Below are positions 60,034 through 64,000 of a DNA stretch of 64,000 bases, one piece after another (the stretch's first letter is position 1; each line of letters starts with the position of its first letter). Position numbers and translations under genes: made by a program. The notes beneath the pieces were generated by a model. It saw only the letters and a program-made list of their open reading frames with translations, was not told the DNA's origin and made no database searches. Origin of the DNA: JAJECS01 sp965262745 (GTDB taxonomy: Bacteria > Chloroflexota > UBA11872); the NCBI GenBank assembly GCA_965262745.1, contig OZ253558.1, forward strand, positions 1,116,001 to 1,180,000, read 5' to 3'.

Positions 60034-61023
60034 GGTGGATTCACATTCCAAGTGCAACAGATGATCCCAAAACACCTCGGCGGGGGTCTGGTAGCCGAGG
60101 CACTTGCGTGGCGTGTTGTTGTAGGCCTGCACGAGCTGGGTGAACCGAGCGGCCGGGAGGCTCGCGAGATCGGTCTTGCGGGGCAGGGTGCGGCGCAGGC
60201 GCCCGATGGCGTTCTCGATGCCGCCCTTCTGCCAGGGGGCGTGGGGGTCGCAGAAGAAGGTCTGGATGCCGCGGGCGTGCAGCTGGTGGTGGCGGGCGAA
60301 CTCGGTGCCGTTGTCGAAGGTGACGGTTTGGCGCCAGGGGGGCGGTAAGGGTGCGAGGAGCCGGGACAAGGCGCGGGCGATGGGGGCAGCGGCTTTGCCG
60401 GGGGGCCGGACGGCGAGGAGCAGGCGGGAGTGGCGTTCGTGGAGGGTGAGGACGGCCTGGCCGTAGGTGCGGAAGAGCATGAGGTCGGCCTCCCAGTGGC
60501 CGGGGGTCTGGCGGTCCGCGGCGAGGGCTGGGCGGTCGACGAGGGGACGACGGTGGGCGATAAAGGAGGCGGAGCTGCCGCCCTTGCGCCCCCGCCGGCC
60601 CCGTTTGAACTTGGCCCGCGGCAAATAGTGACGCCAGGCATAGTCCTTCGTGCGGCGGATCTGGGCGTCAATGAAGCGGTAGATGGATTCGTGGGAGATG
60701 ACGGGCCGGCCGGCCTCGCGGGCCAGACGGCCGGCCACCTGCTCGGGCGACCAGCCCTGTTGGAGGCGGGTGAGGACCTGGCGGCGCAGGGTGGGATCGC
60801 GGTCGAGCCGGGGCCCGCGCCAGCGGCGCGCGCGGGCCTGCTGGTCGGCGTAGCGCGGTTGATAGCCCTGGGTGCGCGATCCATTGCGGCTCAGCTCCCG
60901 AGCAATCGTCGATGGCGCGCGATCCAGACTTGCCGCGATTTGGCGGATCGAGGCCCCGGCGGCGTGGCGTCGGGCCACGGCACAGCGGTCTTCAATGGTG
61001 AGGTGCGAATAGCGTCGTTCCAT
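60013..61023 (-). CDS. IS30-family transposase
   Basis: 336 residues. An N-terminal HTH region (RYSHLTIEDRCAVARRHAAG, ASLDRAPSTIARELSRNG) binds the ends. The catalytic DDE residues are in HWEADLMLFRTYG, VTFDNGTEFARHH and PWQKGGIENAIGRLRRTLP (the IS30-typical KGxxE). The last seven or so residues (TFPLPRE) and the stop codon are encoded by target DNA outside the inverted repeat, so the C-terminus would differ at each insertion site. Transposition is by DDE chemistry. Confidence 0.95.
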   Translation of the reverse strand: MERRYSHLTIEDRCAVARRHAAGASIRQIAASLDRAPSTIARELSRNGSRTQGYQPRYADQQARARRWRGPRLDRDPTLRRQVLTRLQQGWSPEQVAGRLAREAGRPVISHESIYRFIDAQIRRTKDYAWRHYLPRAKFKRGRRGRKGGSSASFIAHRRPLVDRPALAADRQTPGHWEADLMLFRTYGQAVLTLHERHSRLLLAVRPPGKAAAPIARALSRLLAPLPPPWRQTVTFDNGTEFARHHQLHARGIQTFFCDPHAPWQKGGIENAIGRLRRTLPRKTDLASLPAARFTQLVQAYNNTPRKCLGYQTPAEVFWDHLLHLECESTFPLPRE

Positions 61024-61063
61024 GGCAACACCCTAATGAGGTGTTGCACTTCGTTTGTGAATC
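60038..61063 (-). mobile_element. IS30-family insertion sequence
   Basis: Inverted repeats GATTCACATTCCAAGTGCAACA (60038-60059) and, read inward, GATTCACAAACGAAGTGCAACA (61042-61063) match at 18 of 22 bases. A full-length IS30-type transposase fills the element, but its stop codon at 60013 lies outside the left inverted repeat, within the target palindrome. IS30-family elements are known to prefer palindromic targets. The element looks recent and intact. Confidence 0.85.
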
Positions 61064-61236
61064 TAGGGAATCCAGCCCCCAGCTCACCAGCGCACGAAGT
61101 GAGCGATCCCGAGGCCCTCGACGAGGCACTGGGCCGGCATCCAACATATTCTGGTCAACGCGACGCACTGCACCGCGATCGTCCCGTCGGCCGGGGCCCG
61201 GCGAAGTGGTGCCGGCAGTCTCAGGAAAGCTGTGTG

Positions 61237-62223
61237 ATGTCAAAGGTCCGCACGGACGCGATTCCCGTCGTCATTGACACCGATCCGGGTGTCGATGACG
61301 CCCTGGCGCTGGCTCTGGCCTTCGCCTCACCTGAGCTCACGGTGCGCGCGGTGACGACCGTGGCGGGCAACGTCGACCTGGAGACGGCCACGGCAAACGC
61401 GGTCTACCTCCTGGACCTGCTGGCGCCCGGCCACGCTCCCCGGCTGGCCAAGGGGTGCGCGAAGCCGCTGGCACGCGCCCTCGTGACCGCGGAGGACGTT
61501 CACGGGTCCGACGGCCTCGCGGGTATCACGAGCCTCGACGGCTGGCATCGCCCCGACACCTCGCGCCGGCTGGCGCGCGGGTCGGCGGTGGATGTGATGC
61601 TGGATGAAATCAAGGGCTCGGCCGAGCCGGTGACGGTGATCGCGCTTGGACCGCTGACCAACATCGCGGCGGCGATCACCCGCGACCCGGCGGCCATGCG
61701 GCAGGTTTCCTCGCTGGTGGTCATGGGCGGGTCGCTGTATGCGGGCGGCAACGTAACCCCCTACGCCGAGTTCAACTTCTACGTGGACCCCGAGGCGGCG
61801 GACGCGGTTCTGGCTTCCGGCCTGCCGCTCACGCTGGTGCCGCTGGACGTGACGCACCAATTGGTCGTGCGGGACGAAACCGTCGAAGGGCGCCTGCTGT
61901 CGCTGAAGGATCGGCGGAGCAGATTCCTGGGAGAGCTCATAAAACGGACGCGCCACGAAGGGTGCGGCAATGGTCAGTTGATCCTGCACGATCCCGGAGC
62001 GGTGGCGGGAGTGCTGTGGCCGGAGCTGTTCACGCTCCGGCCGTTCGACCTCTCGGTTGATCTGAGTCACGGCGACCGCCGGGGCGCCGTCAACTGCAAG
62101 GAGAGCCGCACCTCCGAGATGACGGCACGGGCGACCGTACGCGCGGCTGTGGACGTGGATGCAGAGGCCATCGTGCGGCGCGTGGTCGACCGGCTCGCGG
62201 CTCATCAAGCCGCCGGCGCCTGA
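61237..62223 (+). CDS. nucleoside hydrolase (inosine-uridine-type)
   Basis: 328 residues from ATG 61237, with AGGAAAG eight bases upstream. The calcium-binding N-terminus VVIDTDPGVDDALALALA is diagnostic, and ALGPLTNIAAAI and VVMGGSLYAGGNVTPYAEFNFYVDPEAA supply the next conserved motifs, with the catalytic His in the ILHDPGAVAGVL stretch near the C-terminus. The enzyme splits the N-glycosidic bond of ribonucleosides for base and ribose salvage. The upstream region to 61063 is the IS30 end and a gene-free spacer. Confidence 0.94.
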   Translation: MSKVRTDAIPVVIDTDPGVDDALALALAFASPELTVRAVTTVAGNVDLETATANAVYLLDLLAPGHAPRLAKGCAKPLARALVTAEDVHGSDGLAGITSLDGWHRPDTSRRLARGSAVDVMLDEIKGSAEPVTVIALGPLTNIAAAITRDPAAMRQVSSLVVMGGSLYAGGNVTPYAEFNFYVDPEAADAVLASGLPLTLVPLDVTHQLVVRDETVEGRLLSLKDRRSRFLGELIKRTRHEGCGNGQLILHDPGAVAGVLWPELFTLRPFDLSVDLSHGDRRGAVNCKESRTSEMTARATVRAAVDVDAEAIVRRVVDRLAAHQAAGA

Positions 62224-62369
62224 GGCCCGGCCACGATGCGGTCCGCGTTGGCTGCCTCGCGGAGACCGGTCAAGGGCTGTGCAACAGGTTGCCGGCAACC
62301 ACACACCGGACATGGCCAGCCAAGCACCTGACGGCGTCCACGAGGAAAGCCCTCCACACGTCGTTCCGC

Positions 62370-62394
62370 GTAGGGGCAGCCCTTGTGGCTGCCC
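62370..62394. repeat. GTAGGGG-type palindromic repeat
   Basis: GTAGGGGCAGCCCTTGTGGC, ending TGCCC, folds into a perfect GGGCAGCC / GGCTGCCC stem with loop CTTGT. It is the cleanest copy of the family also seen at 14173 and 18139, where the loop is again close to CTTGT or CTCGT. The 62224-62502 spacer contains no other gene. Confidence 0.75.
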
Positions 62395-62502
62395 AAATGG
62401 CTGGAGGCCTCTGGACTGGTCAGGTGACCCGCACCCACGTTGACACTCCGAAAGCGCCCTCTCTACAGTCGGCCTGCTTGCGAACCGCGCGCGTGGCACA
62501 CC

Positions 62503-63507
62503 ATGTCTGACGGAGTCGACCGACATCGGATTCTGATCACGGACATCGCCTGGCCGAGCACGGCGCCGGAGCGCGAGGTGCTGGCCGAGCTCGACGCGGA
62601 GGTCGTCGAATCCGACAGCCCCGACGAGGAGCGCCTGGTGGAGCTGGCGCAGGACGTGACCGGCATCCTGACGTGCTTCGCCAAGGTCACCGAGCCGGTG
62701 ATCGCGGCCTCGCCCCGCCTGCGCGTGGTCGGACGCACCGGCGTGGGCACGGACAACATCGACGTCGACGCCTGCACGCGGCGCGGCATTCCGGTGACCT
62801 ACGTGCCCGACTACGCCATTGAAGAAGTCGCCGACCACGCCATGGCGCTGCTGATGGCCTTCGCCCGCAAGATCGTGGCGCTGGACCGGCTCACCAAGGC
62901 CGGGCGCTGGGAGACCAAGCCCGCGCGCCCCCTCCACCGGCTGCGCGGACGCACGCTGGGGATCCTGGGCTATGGCCGCATCGGCCACGCGCTGGCGCTG
63001 CGCGCGATTCCGCACGGGTTCAAGATCCTGGTGTTCGACCCGTACATCACCGCCAATCGCGTGGCCGACATCGGAGCCGAGCTGGTGAGCAAGGAGCGGC
63101 TGCTGGCGGAGTCGGACGCGATCTCGGTGCACGCCCCCCTCACACCCCAGACGCGGCATGTGATCGGCGAACCCGAGCTGCGCGCGATGAAGCCGGAGGC
63201 CGTGCTGATCAATACGGCGCGCGGTCCGCTGGTGGACGAATACGCGCTGGCGCGAGCGCTGTCCGAAGGCTGGATCGCCGGCGCCGGCATCGACGTGCTG
63301 GAGGCCGAGCCGCCGCCCGACGGCCACCCGCTGCTCGCCGAGCCCAACGCCATCGTCACGCCGCACGCCGCCTTCATGTCCGAGGAATCAGTGCTAGAGC
63401 TAGAACGCCGAGCGGCGCAGGCCGTCGTGCGCGTCCTGCAGGGCCGCATGCCCGAGTTCATCTGGAACCGCGAGGTGCTGGACCAGGTGAGCCTGGCGGA
63501 CGAGTAG
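62503..63507 (+). CDS. D-isomer-specific 2-hydroxyacid dehydrogenase (CtBP/PGDH-like)
   Basis: 334 residues from ATG 62503; an in-frame upstream ATG at 62440 precedes a low-quality stretch. The nucleotide-binding domain has LGILGYGRIGHALALRA with GxGxxG, and the substrate-domain motifs VVGRTGVGTDNIDVDACTRRG, LINTARGPLVDEYALARAL and the catalytic His in VTPHAAFMSEES are clear, with Glu in GIDVLEAEPP. It reduces a 2-keto acid to a D-2-hydroxy acid with NAD(P)H or acts in the reverse direction. It fits the sugar-acid metabolism seen elsewhere in the window, but the substrate is unknown. Confidence 0.93.
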   Translation: MSDGVDRHRILITDIAWPSTAPEREVLAELDAEVVESDSPDEERLVELAQDVTGILTCFAKVTEPVIAASPRLRVVGRTGVGTDNIDVDACTRRGIPVTYVPDYAIEEVADHAMALLMAFARKIVALDRLTKAGRWETKPARPLHRLRGRTLGILGYGRIGHALALRAIPHGFKILVFDPYITANRVADIGAELVSKERLLAESDAISVHAPLTPQTRHVIGEPELRAMKPEAVLINTARGPLVDEYALARALSEGWIAGAGIDVLEAEPPPDGHPLLAEPNAIVTPHAAFMSEESVLELERRAAQAVVRVLQGRMPEFIWNREVLDQVSLADE

Positions 63508-63508
63508 C

Positions 63509-63643
63509 CGGCAGGCCCAAGCCCCGCCGCGCAAGCATCTGGGCCAGTGGCTCATCGACAACATGCCGCGCGGGGTGGAGTTCGATGCGCCCGACCGCCG
63601 GTCAACCCGCAAGATCCCGTTCAGCGACGAAGACGACGAGTGA
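63509..63643 (+). pseudogene. antitoxin remnant (VapB-like C-terminus) upstream of VapC
   Basis: The frame reads ...PPRKHLGQWLIDNMPRGVEF, then DAPDRRSTRKIPFSDEDDE and a stop at 63641-63643. The NMPRG...PDR...R.IPF pattern is typical of the C-terminal, toxin-wrapping tail of small VapB-type antitoxins, but there is no start codon and no N-terminal DNA-binding domain; the frame continues upstream into the dehydrogenase gene. So the antitoxin has lost its first half. It overlaps the VapC start. Confidence 0.6.
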
Positions 63644-64000
63644 TCTGCTATCTCTTCGGTACCAATGCGATCTCGGAGATCGTCCGGGGCGCTCCGCACC
63701 CAGGCGTCGTCACGTTCCTTGCCGAGCACGGGGACCTTTGGCTGTCGTCGATCGTGGTCCATGAGCTGGAATACGGCGTGCGGCGCTTGCCACAGGGACA
63801 ACGGCGCTCCCACTTGCAAGCGAGCCTCCTGCGCCTGACGACCGAATACGACGACCCCATCCTCCCCCTCGACAGGACGAGTGCGGAGTGGGCAGCCCAA
63901 CTCCGCGCGCAAGCCCAGCATGCGGGGCTCACGCTCGACCTGGGCGATGCGCTTATCGCCGGTACGGCAAAGGCCCATGACCTTGCCATTGCCACCCGCA
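63640..64000 (+). CDS. VapC-like PIN-domain toxin, first active-site Asp changed to Gly (3' end beyond window)
   Basis: At least 120 residues from GTG 63640, overlapping the antitoxin remnant (GTGA); the frame continues off the right edge. The PIN fold is clear: CYLFGTNAISEIVRG, SSIVVHELEYGVRR, and TLDLGDALIAGTAKAHDLAIATR. In active VapC proteins the first motif is LLDTN; here residue 7 is Gly (codon GGT 63658-63660), removing one metal-binding Asp. The Glu of HELEYG and the Asp of GDALIA are kept. With a broken antitoxin before it, this is probably a decaying, non-toxic VapC. Confidence 0.75.
   Translation, partial: MICYLFGTNAISEIVRGAPHPGVVTFLAEHGDLWLSSIVVHELEYGVRRLPQGQRRSHLQASLLRLTTEYDDPILPLDRTSAEWAAQLRAQAQHAGLTLDLGDALIAGTAKAHDLAIATR

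Noticed and set aside
61327..63366. 679-codon minus-strand frame over the nucleoside hydrolase and the 2-hydroxyacid dehydrogenase
   Set aside because: It spans two genes that carry full catalytic motifs on the plus strand; composition is that of an antisense shadow.

Overview
The window is GC-rich bacterial DNA, apart from one AT-rich gene segment near 50.2-50.7 kb, and it is densely packed with coding sequence. It most resembles a Chloroflexota genome (possibly a marine or sponge-associated lineage). That is an inference from a DarA-type c-di-AMP receptor next to a SpoIIIAA/Ycf45-like ATPase and tmk, Pro/Thr-linked TolB-propeller lipoproteins, sugar-acid catabolic enzymes of the enolase, HpcH and Ldh_2 families, and abundant small palindromic repeats that begin GTAGGG. 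No rRNA and no CRISPR array was seen. One tRNA-Leu(GAG) is present.

Layout. (1) 0-10.4 kb: a minus-strand defence island beside the tRNA-Leu: hsdM, hsdS, two accessory genes of unknown role, a duplicated hsdR start fragment, the MntA/HepT toxin-antitoxin pair, hsdR, a YgjP-type metalloprotease and a RecB-like TM0106-family nuclease that runs off the left edge. (2) 10.4-17 kb: a MOSC protein, SixA, two TolB-like lipoproteins (one fused to plant-type LRRs) and an MFS transporter. (3) 17-31 kb: catabolic and housekeeping genes (Ldh_2, PhyH, Gfo/Idh, LCP, methyltransferase, CinA-like, class II aldolase/SDR fusion, A-type Fe-S carrier, DHH phosphoesterase, MR/MLE enolase, HpcH aldolase, thiamine pyrophosphokinase). 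(4) 31-39.3 kb: a CPA2 antiporter, then pdxS-pdxT-GNAT-like-AAA ATPase-tmk-darA, mostly joined by overlapping GTGA junctions. (5) 39.3-49 kb: an aminotransferase and a GNAT, then a minus-strand run dinB / DUF4130-like / SbcD-like / SbcC-YhaN-like / membrane protein / methyltransferase behind an apparent SOS promoter. (6) 49-53 kb: a chimeric secreted protein, an IS5-family insertion and lexA. (7) 53-60 kb: GH15 glucoamylase, cyclophilins, MOSC and a flotillin/NfeD pair. (8) 60-64 kb: an IS30-family insertion, nucleoside hydrolase, 2-hydroxyacid dehydrogenase and a decaying VapBC-like locus at the right edge.

Most notable signal. The operon at about 41.5-49.06 kb starts at a promoter whose -35 element is overlapped by a GTTC-N7-GTTC box, the direct-repeat LexA box known from alphaproteobacteria, and lexA itself lies 3 kb away. 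Inside the operon is an Mre11/Rad50-like pair in which every phosphoesterase motif and the Walker A, Walker B and ABC signature motifs are replaced, yet both long reading frames are intact and translationally coupled. The Rad50-like member also has a central transmembrane hairpin, and the next gene encodes a multi-span membrane protein. This looks like a non-catalytic, membrane-tethered SbcCD derivative under damage control. That reading is inference and is offered as the best candidate for an undescribed system. A second good lead is the insertion of MntA/HepT at the start of hsdR, which left a duplicated 5' fragment of hsdR behind.
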